A DNA stretch of 64,000 bases, from NCBI GenBank assembly GCA_024349765.1, contig AP026073.1, positions 5,518,001 to 5,582,000 on the forward strand, written 5' to 3'. The notes under the pieces are model-generated. The model did no database searches. It saw only the letters and a list, made by a program, of their open reading frames with translations, and was not told the origin of the DNA. The position numbers were made by a program, and so were the translations under genes. This DNA is from Streptomyces nigrescens. Its GTDB lineage: Bacteria; Actinomycetota; Actinomycetes; Streptomycetales; Streptomycetaceae. Shown here in pieces: positions 26,204 through 35,407 of the stretch (position 1 is the stretch's first letter; the number at the start of each line of letters is the position of its first letter).

Positions 26204-27739
26204 CTAGCCGTTGTTCTGCCGGTTGCGGAGGCCGAGGCGGCTGTGCGATCTGCTGTAGAGGAAGTAGACGACGAAGCCGATGGCCATCCAGATCGCGAAC
26301 CGGATCCACGTCTCGGCGGGCAGGTTGAGCATCAGCCACAGCGAGGCGAGGACCGACACCACCGGCACCACCGGCACCCACGGGGTGCGGAAGGAGCGCG
26401 GCAGGTCGGGGCGGGAGCGGCGGAGCAGGATGACGCCGACGGCGACGACCACGAACGCGAAGAGCGTGCCGATGTTGACCAGCTCGGCGAGCACGTCGAT
26501 CGAGGTGAAGCCGGAGACGATGGCGACGACGACGCCCAGGGCGATGGTCGAGCGGTAGGGCGTGCCGAACCGCGGGTGGGCGACGGAGAACACCCGCGGC
26601 AGCAGGCCGTCCCGGCTCATCGCGAAGAACACCCGGCTCTGGCCGAGCAGCAGGATCATGCAGACCGAGGTCAGGCCGACCGCGGCGCCGAAGCTGATGA
26701 CGTCGGCGAAGAACGGCTTGCCGAGGTCCTTGAACGCGTCCGCGAGCGGGGCGTCGACCGACAGCCTGCTGTACTTCTCCATGCCGGTGACCACGACCGA
26801 GACCGCGACGTACAGGACGGTGCAGATGGCCAGGGAGCCGAGGATGCCGCGCGGTACGTCCCGTTGCGGATGGCGGGTCTCCTCGGATGCGGTGGCCACG
26901 ACGTCGAAGCCGATGAACGCGAAGAAGACCACGGCCGCCCCGGCGAAGATGCCCATGGTGCCGAAGTGGGACGGGGTGAACCCGAAGAGGAGCTCGATGA
27001 GAGGTGCGGACGCCCCGGCACCGGCCCCGCTGGGCTGGCTGGGCGGGACGAACGGGTGGTAGTTGGCACCGCTGATCAGGAAGGACCCGGCGATGATGAC
27101 CAGCAGGACCACGGTCACCTTGACCGCCACGACCACGCCGGTCACCCGGGAGGACAGCTTCATCCCGAGGACCAGGATGACGGTCAGGGCGAGGACGAGC
27201 ACGCAGGCGAGCAGGTCGAACCCGAAGTGCCCCTCGTGCGTGCCGGCAAGGCCGGCGGGCAGGTGCCATCCGGCGGTGTCCAGCAGCGAGCGGATGTAGC
27301 CGGACCAGCCGACCGCGACCACCGCGCAGCCCAGGGCGAGTTCCAGGATCAGGTCCCAGCCGATGATCCAGGCGGGCAGTTCGCCCAGTGAGGCGTAGGA
27401 GAAGGTGTAGGCCGAGCCGGCGACCGGCACGGTGGAGGCGAACTCCGCATAGCACAGCGCCGCCAGCGCGCAGACCACGCCGGCGGCGATGAAGGACAGC
27501 GCGACCGAGGGGCCGGCCTGCTCCTTGGCGATCTTTCCGGTGAGGACGAAGATGCCGGTGCCGATGATGACACCGACGCCGAATACGGTCAGGTCGAGCG
27601 CCGAGAGGGACTTCTTGAGAGTGTGTTCCGGTTCTTCGGTGTCCTGGATCGACTGCTCGACGGACTTGGTGCGGAACAGTCCGTTGTCCCGCCGCGCCGT
27701 GTGTCGTGGTCCGATGTCTGGTCCGTGCTGTGTGCTCAT
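26204..27739 (-). CDS. APC-superfamily amino-acid permease (cationic amino-acid transporter type)
   Basis: 511 residues, about 12-13 membrane helices. The APC signature GVGVIIGTGIFVLTG opens helix 1 (about residues 53-67). CYAEFASTVPVAGSAYTFSY marks helix 3. FFAFIGFDVVATASEETRHPQRDVP is the conserved helix 6-loop. FRTPWVPVVPVVSV precedes the last helices. Imports amino acids with protons; specificity unknown. ATG start at 27739 preceded by GGCGGAGGTTCGCCC. Confidence 0.9.
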   Translation of the reverse strand: MSTQHGPDIGPRHTARRDNGLFRTKSVEQSIQDTEEPEHTLKKSLSALDLTVFGVGVIIGTGIFVLTGKIAKEQAGPSVALSFIAAGVVCALAALCYAEFASTVPVAGSAYTFSYASLGELPAWIIGWDLILELALGCAVVAVGWSGYIRSLLDTAGWHLPAGLAGTHEGHFGFDLLACVLVLALTVILVLGMKLSSRVTGVVVAVKVTVVLLVIIAGSFLISGANYHPFVPPSQPSGAGAGASAPLIELLFGFTPSHFGTMGIFAGAAVVFFAFIGFDVVATASEETRHPQRDVPRGILGSLAICTVLYVAVSVVVTGMEKYSRLSVDAPLADAFKDLGKPFFADVISFGAAVGLTSVCMILLLGQSRVFFAMSRDGLLPRVFSVAHPRFGTPYRSTIALGVVVAIVSGFTSIDVLAELVNIGTLFAFVVVAVGVILLRRSRPDLPRSFRTPWVPVVPVVSVLASLWLMLNLPAETWIRFAIWMAIGFVVYFLYSRSHSRLGLRNRQNNG

Positions 27740-27868
27740 GGGCGAACCTCCGCCTGGACGACCCTGGCAACTCTCCTGAACTGACCGAGTCTCCGCAATG
27801 GCGTGAAACAGTCAGCTTCGGCGGGCCCCCAGGCGGCGGGGATTCACCCGATGGGGTGCGGTTACCGT

Positions 27869-27925
27869 GATGCCGATGGGCCGGGCGGAACATCCGTACG
27901 GATGACCGGCCGGCCCATCGGCGTC
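27869..27925 (-). terminator. dxs terminator with nested palindrome
   Basis: Arms 27869-27884 and 27910-27925 pair over 16 bp with one G-T wobble. Within the loop CATCCGTACGGATG (27891-27904) is itself a perfect palindrome. It lies 12 nt downstream of the dxs stop. Confidence 0.75.
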
Positions 27926-27937
27926 GGTGCGCGGGGT

Positions 27938-29908
27938 TCAGTCGCGGGCGACCTCGGCGGGCTCCGCCGTGCCCTGGGCACCGGCGGCGTCCTCGGTCGC
28001 CGCGGTGCCGGCGGCGTCCTCGTCACGGTTGTCGATCTTGGCGACCAGGCCGGTCACCTGGCGGGCGATGTCGGGGGCGGTGAGCCCGATCTCCGCCATG
28101 ACCTCCTTGCGGGAGGCGTGGTCGAGGAAGCGCTCGGGGATGCCGAAGTCCCGCAGCGGCAGGTCCACCCCGGCGTCCCGCAGCGCCTGCGCGATCGCCG
28201 AACCGACGCCGCCGCTACGGGAGTTGTCCTCGACGGTGATGACGACCCGGTGCCGCGCGGCCAGGCCGGGCAGCGCCTCGTCGACCGGCTTGACCCACCG
28301 CGGGTCCACGACGGTCGTGGAGATGCCCTGCTTGTCGAGGAGGTCGGCGATCTCCAGGCACATCGGGGCGAGCGCGCCCACGGACACCAGCAGCACGTCC
28401 GGCCGCTCGGCCTCGGCGGCGGGCTCGCGCAGCACGTCCATGCCGCCGACCCGGCGCACCGCCTCGACGGCCGGGCCGACCTTGCCCTTGGAGTAGCGCA
28501 CGACGGTCGGCGCGTCCTTGACCTCGACGGCCTCGCGCAGCTGGGCGCGCACCTGGTCGGCGTCGCGCGGGGCGGCGATCCGCAGGCCCGGGACGACCTG
28601 GAGCAGGGACATGTCCCACATGCCGTTGTGCGAGGCGCCGTCGTCGCCGGTGACGCCGGCCCGGTCCAGGACGAAGGTGACGCCGCACTTGTGCAGCGCG
28701 ACGTCCATCAGGACCTGGTCGAAGGCGCGGTTGAGGAAGGTGGCGTAGACCGCGAAGACCGGGTGCAGACCGCCGGTGGCCAGGCCCGCGGCGGAGGTCG
28801 CCGCGTGCTGCTCGGCGATGCCGACGTCGTAGACCCGGTCCGGGAACGCCTTGGCGAACTTGCCCAGGCCGACCGGCTGGAGCATCGCCGCGGTGATCGC
28901 CACGATGTCGTCGCGCTCCCGGCCCAGCTCGACCATCTCGTCGCCGAAGACGGAGGTCCAGCTGGCACCGCCGGAGGCCACCGGCAGACCGGTGTCGGGG
29001 TGGATGACGCCGATGCCGTGGAAGCGGTCCGCCTCGTCCTGCTCGGCCGGCTTGTAGCCGCGGCCCTTCTCGGTGAGGCAGTGCACGATGACCGGGCCGC
29101 CGAACCGCTTGGCGCGCTGCAGCGCGGACTCCAGGGCGTCGAGGTCGTGACCGTCGATCGGGCCGACGTACTTCAGGCCCAGGTCCTCGAACATGCCCTG
29201 CGGCGCGATGAAGTCCTTCAGGCCCTTCTTCGCGCCGTGCAGGGTCTCGTAGAGCGGCTTGCCGACGACCGGGGTGCGCTCCAGCAGGTCCTTGCCGCGG
29301 GCCAGGAAGCGCTCGTAGCCGTCGGTGGTGCGCAGGGTGGCCAGGTGGTCGGCCAGGCCGCCGATGGTCGGCGCGTAGGAGCGCTCGTTGTCGTTGACGA
29401 CGATGACGAGCGGGCGGTCCTTGGCGACCGCGATGTTGTTCAGCGCCTCCCAGGCCATACCGCCGGTCAGCGCGCCGTCGCCGATGACCGCGACGACGTG
29501 GTCCTTCTTCCCGCGCACCTGGTTGGCCTTGGCCAGACCGTCCGCCCAGCCCAGGACCGTCGAGGCGTGGCTGTTCTCGATGACGTCGTGCGCCGACTCC
29601 GCCCGCGAGGGGTAGCCCGACAGACCGCCCTTGGCCCGCAGCTTGGAGAAGTCCTGACGGCCGGTGAGCAGCTTGTGCACATACGACTGGTGGCCGGTGT
29701 CGAAGAGGACCCGGTCCCTGGGCGAGTCGAAGACCCGGTGCAGGGCGATGGTCAGCTCGACCACACCGAGATTCGGGCCGAGGTGGCCGCCGGTCTTGGA
29801 GACCGCGTCGACAAGGAAGGTACGGATCTCCCCCGCCAGCTGCTCCAGCTGCTCCGGGCCCAGTCGGTCCAGATCGCGCGGTCCCCTGATACGGGAAAGC
29901 AACGCCAC
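27938..29908 (-). CDS. dxs: 1-deoxy-D-xylulose-5-phosphate synthase
   Basis: 656 residues from GTG 29908, with AAGGAGG 5 nt upstream. It condenses pyruvate and glyceraldehyde 3-phosphate using thiamine diphosphate, the first step of the MEP isoprenoid pathway. Markers: [18 protein letters not shown], the thiamine-diphosphate motif [31 protein letters not shown] and the C-terminal transketolase domain ([14 protein letters not shown]). A Glu/Ala/Thr-rich tail of about 28 residues is added at the C-terminus. Directly upstream is a short TTGCTGC microsatellite (29919-29944), outside the coding region. Confidence 0.95.
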   Translation of the reverse strand: MALLSRIRGPRDLDRLGPEQLEQLAGEIRTFLVDAVSKTGGHLGPNLGVVELTIALHRVFDSPRDRVLFDTGHQSYVHKLLTGRQDFSKLRAKGGLSGYPSRAESAHDVIENSHASTVLGWADGLAKANQVRGKKDHVVAVIGDGALTGGMAWEALNNIAVAKDRPLVIVVNDNERSYAPTIGGLADHLATLRTTDGYERFLARGKDLLERTPVVGKPLYETLHGAKKGLKDFIAPQGMFEDLGLKYVGPIDGHDLDALESALQRAKRFGGPVIVHCLTEKGRGYKPAEQDEADRFHGIGVIHPDTGLPVASGGASWTSVFGDEMVELGRERDDIVAITAAMLQPVGLGKFAKAFPDRVYDVGIAEQHAATSAAGLATGGLHPVFAVYATFLNRAFDQVLMDVALHKCGVTFVLDRAGVTGDDGASHNGMWDMSLLQVVPGLRIAAPRDADQVRAQLREAVEVKDAPTVVRYSKGKVGPAVEAVRRVGGMDVLREPAAEAERPDVLLVSVGALAPMCLEIADLLDKQGISTTVVDPRWVKPVDEALPGLAARHRVVITVEDNSRSGGVGSAIAQALRDAGVDLPLRDFGIPERFLDHASRKEVMAEIGLTAPDIARQVTGLVAKIDNRDEDAAGTAATEDAAGAQGTAEPAEVARD

Positions 29909-30082
29909 CCCTGCCTCCTTGCTGCTTGCTGCTTGCTGCTGCTGCCGTCGATCGATCGAGCTTGCCGATCAGATGAGTCTAATGTCGCGCCCGCTGCCGC
30001 GACGCCCGGGCCTTGCGATGTATGTCACTCGGGTGAAGCCGTCTTTCGGCCGCCCCTGGAATGCCCCCCGGGAACATGATTC

Positions 30083-30113
30083 GGCCCCCACCGGGACACG
30101 CCCGGTGGGGGCC
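30083..30113 (-). terminator. xylFGH operon terminator
   Basis: Perfect 13-bp stem GGCCCCCACCGGG (30083-30095) with 30101-30113, 5-nt loop. It lies beyond the tandem repeats downstream of the permease gene. The rest of 29909-30082 holds the dxs upstream region and nothing else recognised. Confidence 0.8.
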
Positions 30114-30150
30114 GGTAACCAGCCGTCGGGGGACGACGGCGTGAGGTCAG

Positions 30151-30336
30151 GTGCGCCCAGCAGCGCCGCCGCACCCGAAAGACAACCCGCGGTTACGTGC
30201 GCCCGACGGCGCCGCCGCACCCGAAAGACAACCGCGCGGTTTACGTGCGCCTGGCGGCGCCGCCGCACCCGAAAGACAACCCGCGGTTACGTGCGCCCGA
30301 CGGCGCCGCCGCACCCGAAAAACAACCCGCGGTTAC
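30151..30336. repeat. Four tandem copies of a 46-48-bp repeat
   Basis: Units at 30151-30196, 30197-30244, 30245-30290 and 30291-30336, each starting GTGCGCC and ending TTAC. They differ at a few positions; unit 2 has two extra bases. A partial fifth unit (30337-30349) is the end of the permease gene. Read on the minus strand, each unit begins with the codons that encode the permease C-terminus plus its TAA stop. The array thus arose by duplicating the gene's 3' end. Each unit contains a GC palindrome (GGCGCC core). Confidence 0.85.
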
Positions 30337-31709
30337 GTGCGCCCAGCGGTCTTCTGCGTCCGCCGCGACACCGAGTCGATCACGACGGCGGCCAGCAGCA
30401 CCGCGCCGGTGATCATGTACTGGATCTCACTGGCCATGCCCAGCAGGTTCAGGCCCTGCTGGATGGACTGGATGACCAGCATGCCCAGCAGCGCGGACCA
30501 GATCTTGCCGCGGCCGCCGAAGAGGCTGGTGCCGCCGATGACCGCCGCCGCGATGACGTTCATCAGGGTGTTGCCGGAGCCGAGGTTCTTCGTGGCGCCA
30601 CCGGAGAGGCTGGCGATGAAGAGTCCACCGAAGGCGGCGAGCATCCCGGAGATCGCGAAGACGCTGATCCGGATCTTGTTCACGTTGATACCGGCCCGGC
30701 GGGCCGCCTCGGCGTTGCCGCCGACCGCGAAGATCTGCCGTCCGTACGTGGTGCGGCGCACCACGAAGTCGGCGATGACCAGGACGGCCAGGAACAGCAC
30801 CAGGGCCAGCGGGAGCCCGCGGGCGCCGGCCGGCTCGTTGAGGACGTAGGCGACCACGAAGGCGATCACCGCGACCACGCCGGTGCGCAGCAGGATCTCG
30901 CTGAGCGGCCGGGACGGCAGCGCGGCGGCCTTGCGGCGCTTGCTGTCCAGCAGCAGCGAGCCGGCGTACGCGAGGACCGCGACCAGCGCCAGGCCGTACG
31001 CGGCGGCCTTGTCCTCGAAGTAGTAACCGGTGAGGTTCTCGACCAGGCTGCCGCTCGGCGTGTTGATCGAGCCTTCCTGGCCCATCATCCAGATCTGCAG
31101 ACCGCTCCAACCGAGGAATCCGGCCAGGGTGACGACGAACGCCGGCACGCCGATCTTGGCGAAAAAGAAACCGTGGACGACGCCGATGACCACACCGGCC
31201 GCGATGGCGATCAGGACCGCGAGCCAGTCGTTGACGCCGTGGGTGACGCTGAGCACAGCCCAGACGGCCGCGCCGACACCGGCGACCGAGCCGACGGAGA
31301 GATCGATCTCACCGAGCAGCAGGACGAAGACGATGCCGACGGCCATGATGCCGAGGCCGGAGGTGTAGACACCGATGTTCGCGAGGCTGTCCGCCGACAG
31401 GAAGCTGCTGTTCTTGAGCTGGAAGACGATCGCGATGACGATCAGGCCGATGACGACCGGCAGCGAGCCCAGCTCACCGCCGCGCAGCCGGCGCTTGAAG
31501 TCGGCGAGGTAGCCGGCCAGGCCCGCCTCCCGGACCAGCAGCCGGGGGTCGACGGCGGCGGGCTGGGGGGCGTCGACGGCGGTGGCCTGGGCGGTCTCCG
31601 CCGGGGCCTCGGCCGCGGTCTCCGCAGCGCTGTCGGCCGCGGTCTCCGCAGCGCTGTCGGCCGCGGTCTCCGTAGCCTCGCCCGAAGGCTCCTTGGTGAG
31701 GTCGCTCAT
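30333..31709 (-). CDS. xylH: Sugar ABC transporter permease XylH
   Basis: 458 residues from ATG 31709, overlapping the xylG stop (ATGA). The N-terminal 70 residues are Ala/Glu/Thr-rich with a 24-bp DNA repeat (31609-31656). About ten membrane helices follow. The BPD_transp_2 family markers are LLLGEIDLSVGSVAG, GVPAFVVTLAGFLGWSG and the C-terminal GGTSLFGGRGKIWSALLGMLVI. It forms the membrane channel for a sugar, probably xylose by synteny with S. coelicolor. The last codons and stop are part of the tandem repeat downstream. Confidence 0.9.
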   Translation of the reverse strand: MSDLTKEPSGEATETAADSAAETAADSAAETAAEAPAETAQATAVDAPQPAAVDPRLLVREAGLAGYLADFKRRLRGGELGSLPVVIGLIVIAIVFQLKNSSFLSADSLANIGVYTSGLGIMAVGIVFVLLLGEIDLSVGSVAGVGAAVWAVLSVTHGVNDWLAVLIAIAAGVVIGVVHGFFFAKIGVPAFVVTLAGFLGWSGLQIWMMGQEGSINTPSGSLVENLTGYYFEDKAAAYGLALVAVLAYAGSLLLDSKRRKAAALPSRPLSEILLRTGVVAVIAFVVAYVLNEPAGARGLPLALVLFLAVLVIADFVVRRTTYGRQIFAVGGNAEAARRAGINVNKIRISVFAISGMLAAFGGLFIASLSGGATKNLGSGNTLMNVIAAAVIGGTSLFGGRGKIWSALLGMLVIQSIQQGLNLLGMASEIQYMITGAVLLAAVVIDSVSRRTQKTAGRT

Positions 31710-32497
31710 GCTCCGGCCTCCTTCTTCACCTGGTCCGTGCGCGCCTTGCGGCGGGTCACCGCGTTGTCCGAGGCACCCGTGATGGCGGCGATGATCTCTT
31801 CGTGGGAGGTGCCCTCGACGTCGAAGACACCGTTGTTGCGGCCCAGCCGCAGCACCGCGACCCGGTCCGCGACGGCCTGCACATCGGCCATGTTGTGGCT
31901 GATGAGGATGACGCCCAGCCCGCGCTCGCGCAGCCGCTCGACCAGGTCGAGGACCTGCGCGGTCTGCTCGACGCCGAGCGCGGCGGTGGGCTCGTCGAGG
32001 ATGACGATCTTCGGGTCGCCGATCAGCGCACGGGCGATGGCGACGACCTGCCGCTGACCGCCGGAGAGCGCGGCGACCGGGATGCGGACGCTGGGGATGC
32101 GGATGGAGAGGGTGTCGAGCAGTTCCTTGGCGCGCTTCTCCATGGCGATCTCGTCGAGGACGCCGACGGTGCGGCTCTCGTTGCCGAGGAAGAGGTTGGC
32201 GACGACGTCGAGGTTGTCGCAGAGCGCGAGGTCCTGGTAGACGGTCGCGACGCCGAGCTCCTGGGCGTCGTGCGGCTTGTTGATGCGGACCGCCTCGCCC
32301 TCCCACTCGATGGTGCCGTCGTCGACCGGGTGGACGCCCGAGATGGTCTTGACCAGGGTGGACTTGCCGGCGCCGTTGTCGCCCACGAGGGCGACCACCT
32401 CACCGGGGTGGATCTCCAGCGTGACGTCCGTGAGTGCCTGGACGGCGCCGAACCGCTTGGAGATTCCGCGCAACGCCAGCACAGGCGTAGCGGACAC
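31706..32497 (-). CDS. xylG: Sugar ABC transporter ATP-binding protein XylG
   Basis: 263 residues from GTG 32497, chosen because AAGGAG (32507-32512) lies 9 nt upstream; the ATG at 32506 abuts that site. Walker A GDNGAGKSTLVK, signature ALSGGQRQVV, Walker B KIVILDEPTAAL and the switch His in ISHNMAD are all present. Only one ABC domain is encoded, as in Frc-type systems, whereas Escherichia coli XylG has two in tandem. It energises XylH. Confidence 0.9.
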   Translation of the reverse strand: MSATPVLALRGISKRFGAVQALTDVTLEIHPGEVVALVGDNGAGKSTLVKTISGVHPVDDGTIEWEGEAVRINKPHDAQELGVATVYQDLALCDNLDVVANLFLGNESRTVGVLDEIAMEKRAKELLDTLSIRIPSVRIPVAALSGGQRQVVAIARALIGDPKIVILDEPTAALGVEQTAQVLDLVERLRERGLGVILISHNMADVQAVADRVAVLRLGRNNGVFDVEGTSHEEIIAAITGASDNAVTRRKARTDQVKKEAGA

Positions 32498-32643
32498 GTG
32501 AATCATCTCCTTCGCCGCCGTCACAACGGCGGGGGGCATGGTGGTGCGAAGAGGGGTGCGTGATGAGCGGGGAGAGAAGGGGGGCTCTGCGAGCGGTCAG
32601 AGGGGTGCTCCGCGAGCCGAGGGTGCTGCGGGGGGACGGCCCC

Positions 32644-32672
32644 GCCCGCGCCCGGAACGGGTCGGCGCGGGC
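32644..32672 (-). promoter_or_regulatory. Hairpin between xylF and xylG
   Basis: GCCCGCGCC and GGCGCGGGC (9 bp, 11-nt loop) lie in the 268-nt gap between the binding-protein and ATPase genes. Such a hairpin often gives partial termination or RNA stabilisation so that binding protein is made in excess. The rest of the gap shows no gene. Confidence 0.45.
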
Positions 32673-32765
32673 CGGGGCCTTGAGGCCGGGGGCCTTGCGC
32701 GGTACCGAGTACGTGGTGCCGCGTGTGGTGCCCCGTGGGTGAGGTGAGGTGGGTGCTGCCGTCGG

Positions 32766-33860
32766 CTACTTGATGCCGGCCGCCGCGCAGGCCTTCTTGA
32801 GGTCGCCGGTGCAGATCTGGCTCGCCTTGTAGACCTTGTCCTTGATGATCGTGGAGGCGATGTTGTCCTTGGTCACGATCTGCGCGTCGTAGAGCTTGGC
32901 GGGGATGCCCTTGACCGCGCCGCTGAGGCTGTCGACCTTGGTGGACGTCAGGGAGTCGATCTTCTCGCCCTTGAGCAGCTTGACCGCGATCTCGGCCGTG
33001 GAGTCGGCCTGCGGCTTGATCTGCTTGTAGATGGTGAACGCCTGGTCGCCCTTGAGGATCCGCTGCAGACCCGCGAGCTCGGCGTCCTGGCCGCCGACCG
33101 GGACCTTGACGCCCTTCTGCTTCAGCGCGGTGATGATGCCGCCGGCCATGCCGTCGTTGCCGGAGTAGACGCCCTGGATCCCGTCCTTGCCGAGCGAGTC
33201 GAGGGCGGCGTTCATCTTCTTGTTGGCCTCGTCCGACGACCAGTCCGGGATGTCCTGCTCGTACGCGACCTTCTTGACCTGCTTGTCGAGGACGCTGTGC
33301 GCGCCCTTCTTGAAGAACGGCATGTTCGGGTCGGTCGGCGAGCCGTTGATCATGACGACATTGCTGTCCTTGGCCTTGTCGCCGAGCGCCTTGACCAGCG
33401 CCTGCCCCTGGAGGCGGCCGATCTTCTCGTTGTCGTAGGAGACATAGGCCGAAATTTTGCCCTCGGCCAGACGGTCGTAGGCGATGACCTTGACGCCCTT
33501 CTTGGCGGCCTGGTTCACCCACGACTGGGTCGCCTTGTAGTCGACCGGGTCCAGGATGATCACCTTCACGCCCTGGGTGATCAGCGCGTCGAACTGCTTC
33601 TTCTGGGTCTCGGTCTCCTGCGCCGCGTTGTTGTACTTCACCGTGCAGTCGCTGCACAGCTGCTTGATCTTCGCCTCCATCATCGGACGGTCGAAGGTCT
33701 CGTAACGCGTGGTCTTGTTCTCCGGCAGGAGCAGGCCGATGGTCTTGTTGTCGCCACCGCCGCCCTTGGCGCCGTCTCCGGCCTTGCCGCAGGCGGCCAC
33801 GGAGAGGGCCATCGAGACGGCGGCGGTGCCTATGACGACGCGACGCGTCCAAACGTTCAT
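32766..33860 (-). CDS. xylF: Sugar ABC transporter substrate-binding lipoprotein XylF
   Basis: 364 residues. Lipobox SVAAC (Cys24). Periplasmic-binding fold of the ribose/xylose type: IGLLLPENKTTRYETFDRPM (about 41-60) is characteristic of XylF/ChvE-like proteins, and VIILDPVDYKAT and GVYSGNDGMAGGII line the sugar cleft. It is the first gene of xylFGH and lies next to the ROK regulator, the same arrangement as S. coelicolor SCO6008-6011. Confidence 0.9.
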   Translation of the reverse strand: MNVWTRRVVIGTAAVSMALSVAACGKAGDGAKGGGGDNKTIGLLLPENKTTRYETFDRPMMEAKIKQLCSDCTVKYNNAAQETETQKKQFDALITQGVKVIILDPVDYKATQSWVNQAAKKGVKVIAYDRLAEGKISAYVSYDNEKIGRLQGQALVKALGDKAKDSNVVMINGSPTDPNMPFFKKGAHSVLDKQVKKVAYEQDIPDWSSDEANKKMNAALDSLGKDGIQGVYSGNDGMAGGIITALKQKGVKVPVGGQDAELAGLQRILKGDQAFTIYKQIKPQADSTAEIAVKLLKGEKIDSLTSTKVDSLSGAVKGIPAKLYDAQIVTKDNIASTIIKDKVYKASQICTGDLKKACAAAGIK

Positions 33861-33937
33861 TGGGGTTGCCTCCCTGACGAGGCCGCGTCGTTGCGGCCGA
33901 GGTGGGGGAAGTCAACTCGGCCGCTAGCCGACCGTCA

Positions 33938-33952
33938 AGGAGTAAATCCTTA
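33938..33952 (-). promoter_or_regulatory. Possible ROK operator before xylF
   Basis: AAGGA, 5 nt, TCCTT (AAGGAGTAAATCCTT) is an AT-rich inverted repeat 78 nt upstream of xylF, between it and the ROK gene. It is a reasonable operator candidate for the adjacent repressor; the real ROK consensus was not checked. Confidence 0.4.
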
Positions 33953-33999
33953 ACGAGATGACAACGGTGCCATGCGTTAGCTGTGTGAACGCAGAGCGC

Positions 34000-35199
34000 T
34001 CATGCCAGGGCAGGCGCGTCCACGTTCTGCGCCCCGTCGAGCAGGGTCGAATCGCCCATCTCGCTCAGCACCAGCGCCAGCGCGCCCAGCACCTCGGCAC
34101 GACCGCCGAGCGTGCCGGTGACGATGCCCAACTGCCGTGCGGCGCTGGGAATTGCGTAGCGCGAGACGGACTCGCGGATCGGTGCGAGCACCAGCTCACC
34201 GGCATCGGCGAGATCGCCGCCGAGCACCACTCGGCTGGGATTGAGCAGATTGCAGAGGTTCGCCACACCACTACCGATATGGCGGCCTACGTCCGCGATG
34301 ACCCGCCGGCAGCCCGGGTCGCCCTCGCGGGCCAGCTGGACCACCCGCGCCATGGTCAGATCGGGTCCGTGGCTCGGCTGCAGCAGCGGCAGGACGTACC
34401 GGGCGGCGGTGAAGGTCTCCAGGCAGCCGCGGTTGCCGCACCGGCACACCGGCCCGGACTCGTCCAGCGTGATGTGCCCGATCTCGCCCGCGGTGCCGCC
34501 CGGCCCGCGGTAGATCTGCCCGCTGATCACCAGCCCGGCACCGACACCGCTGGCGACCTTGATGTATGCGAGGTCGGCGGCCCCGCGGCCACCGCCCCAG
34601 ACCAGCTCGCCCAGCGCGCCGAGGTTGGCGTCGTTGTCGACGTACACGGGGACGCCGAGCCGCCCGGACAGCTCCTGGCGGGGGTTCGTACCGGTCCAGC
34701 CCGGCAGGATCGCGGTCGAGCCCAGCGTCCCGGATTCCACGTCGATCGGTCCGGGCACGCCCAGGCCGACGCCGATGACCTTGTCCGCGCCGATCCCGGT
34801 CGCCGCGATCAGCCGGTTGACCAGGTGTTCCGCGCGGTCGAAGCCCTCCGCGGCGGAGGCATCCACATCGATCGGCTCGGCCTCCTCGGCGAGCACCTGG
34901 TGCGCCAGGTTGCCGACCGCCACGCGCAGGTGGGAGTGGCCGAAGTCGACGCCCACGACGATGCCGGCGTCACCCGAGAGCGAGACGCTGCGCGCCCGCC
35001 GGCCGCCCGCCGAGGTGGGGGTGACCTCGACGGTGCCGCCGTCCTTCAGTTCCCGGACGATGTTGGAGACGGTGGCCGCGGACAGCCCCGTGCTCCGGGC
35101 GATCTCCGCCTGCGTGAGCGAGCCCGCCATGCGTACGGCGCGTACCACCCGCTCCAGATTGGCCCGGTGCAGCGAGGACTGCGACCCCGGAGTCTCCAT
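34000..35199 (-). CDS. ROK-family transcriptional regulator (Rok7B7-like)
   Basis: 399 residues from ATG 35199. A winged HTH (about 20-75) with LTQAEIARSTGLSAATVSNIVREL precedes a ROK sugar-kinase-like domain. This shows GVDFGHSHLRVAVGN and the zinc-site motif CRCGNRGCLET preceded by GEIGHI, which defines ROK proteins. It lies upstream of xylFGH in the same direction. The S. coelicolor equivalent (Rok7B7) represses the xylose transporter and affects antibiotic production and carbon control; that role is transferred by synteny. Confidence 0.88.
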   Translation of the reverse strand: METPGSQSSLHRANLERVVRAVRMAGSLTQAEIARSTGLSAATVSNIVRELKDGGTVEVTPTSAGGRRARSVSLSGDAGIVVGVDFGHSHLRVAVGNLAHQVLAEEAEPIDVDASAAEGFDRAEHLVNRLIAATGIGADKVIGVGLGVPGPIDVESGTLGSTAILPGWTGTNPRQELSGRLGVPVYVDNDANLGALGELVWGGGRGAADLAYIKVASGVGAGLVISGQIYRGPGGTAGEIGHITLDESGPVCRCGNRGCLETFTAARYVLPLLQPSHGPDLTMARVVQLAREGDPGCRRVIADVGRHIGSGVANLCNLLNPSRVVLGGDLADAGELVLAPIRESVSRYAIPSAARQLGIVTGTLGGRAEVLGALALVLSEMGDSTLLDGAQNVDAPALA

Positions 35200-35360
35200 C
35201 GACTCATCCACTCCCGCCTGGGACGGACGGCGCGACGACCGCCCGCCGGGCCGGGCCACAACAGCGGGGCCCGGCTTGTCTCCAACATGTGAATCTAAGC
35301 TGAGCTGCCCGGGCCACCTCCCGTCAAGTCCTTCATCGACCCCGAAACCAGCACAGCGCA

Positions 35361-35394
35361 CGTGCCTCCCGCCGGCAATCCGGCGGGAGGCACG
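35361..35394 (-). terminator. ngcEFG operon terminator
   Basis: Perfect 15-bp stem CGTGCCTCCCGCCGG (35361-35375) with 35380-35394, CAAT loop, just downstream of the last transporter gene. Confidence 0.88.
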
Positions 35395-35407
35395 GTCTGA
35401 TCAGGCA

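Noticed and set aside
30151-30349. CRISPR array
   Set aside because: The repeats are contiguous, with no spacers and no cas genes nearby, and they contain a gene's stop codon.
30151-30412. Plus-strand peptide repeats encoded by the tandem array at 30151
   Set aside because: They are read through a 46-bp DNA repeat made from the minus-strand xylH 3' end. There is no start with a ribosome site and no protein signature.
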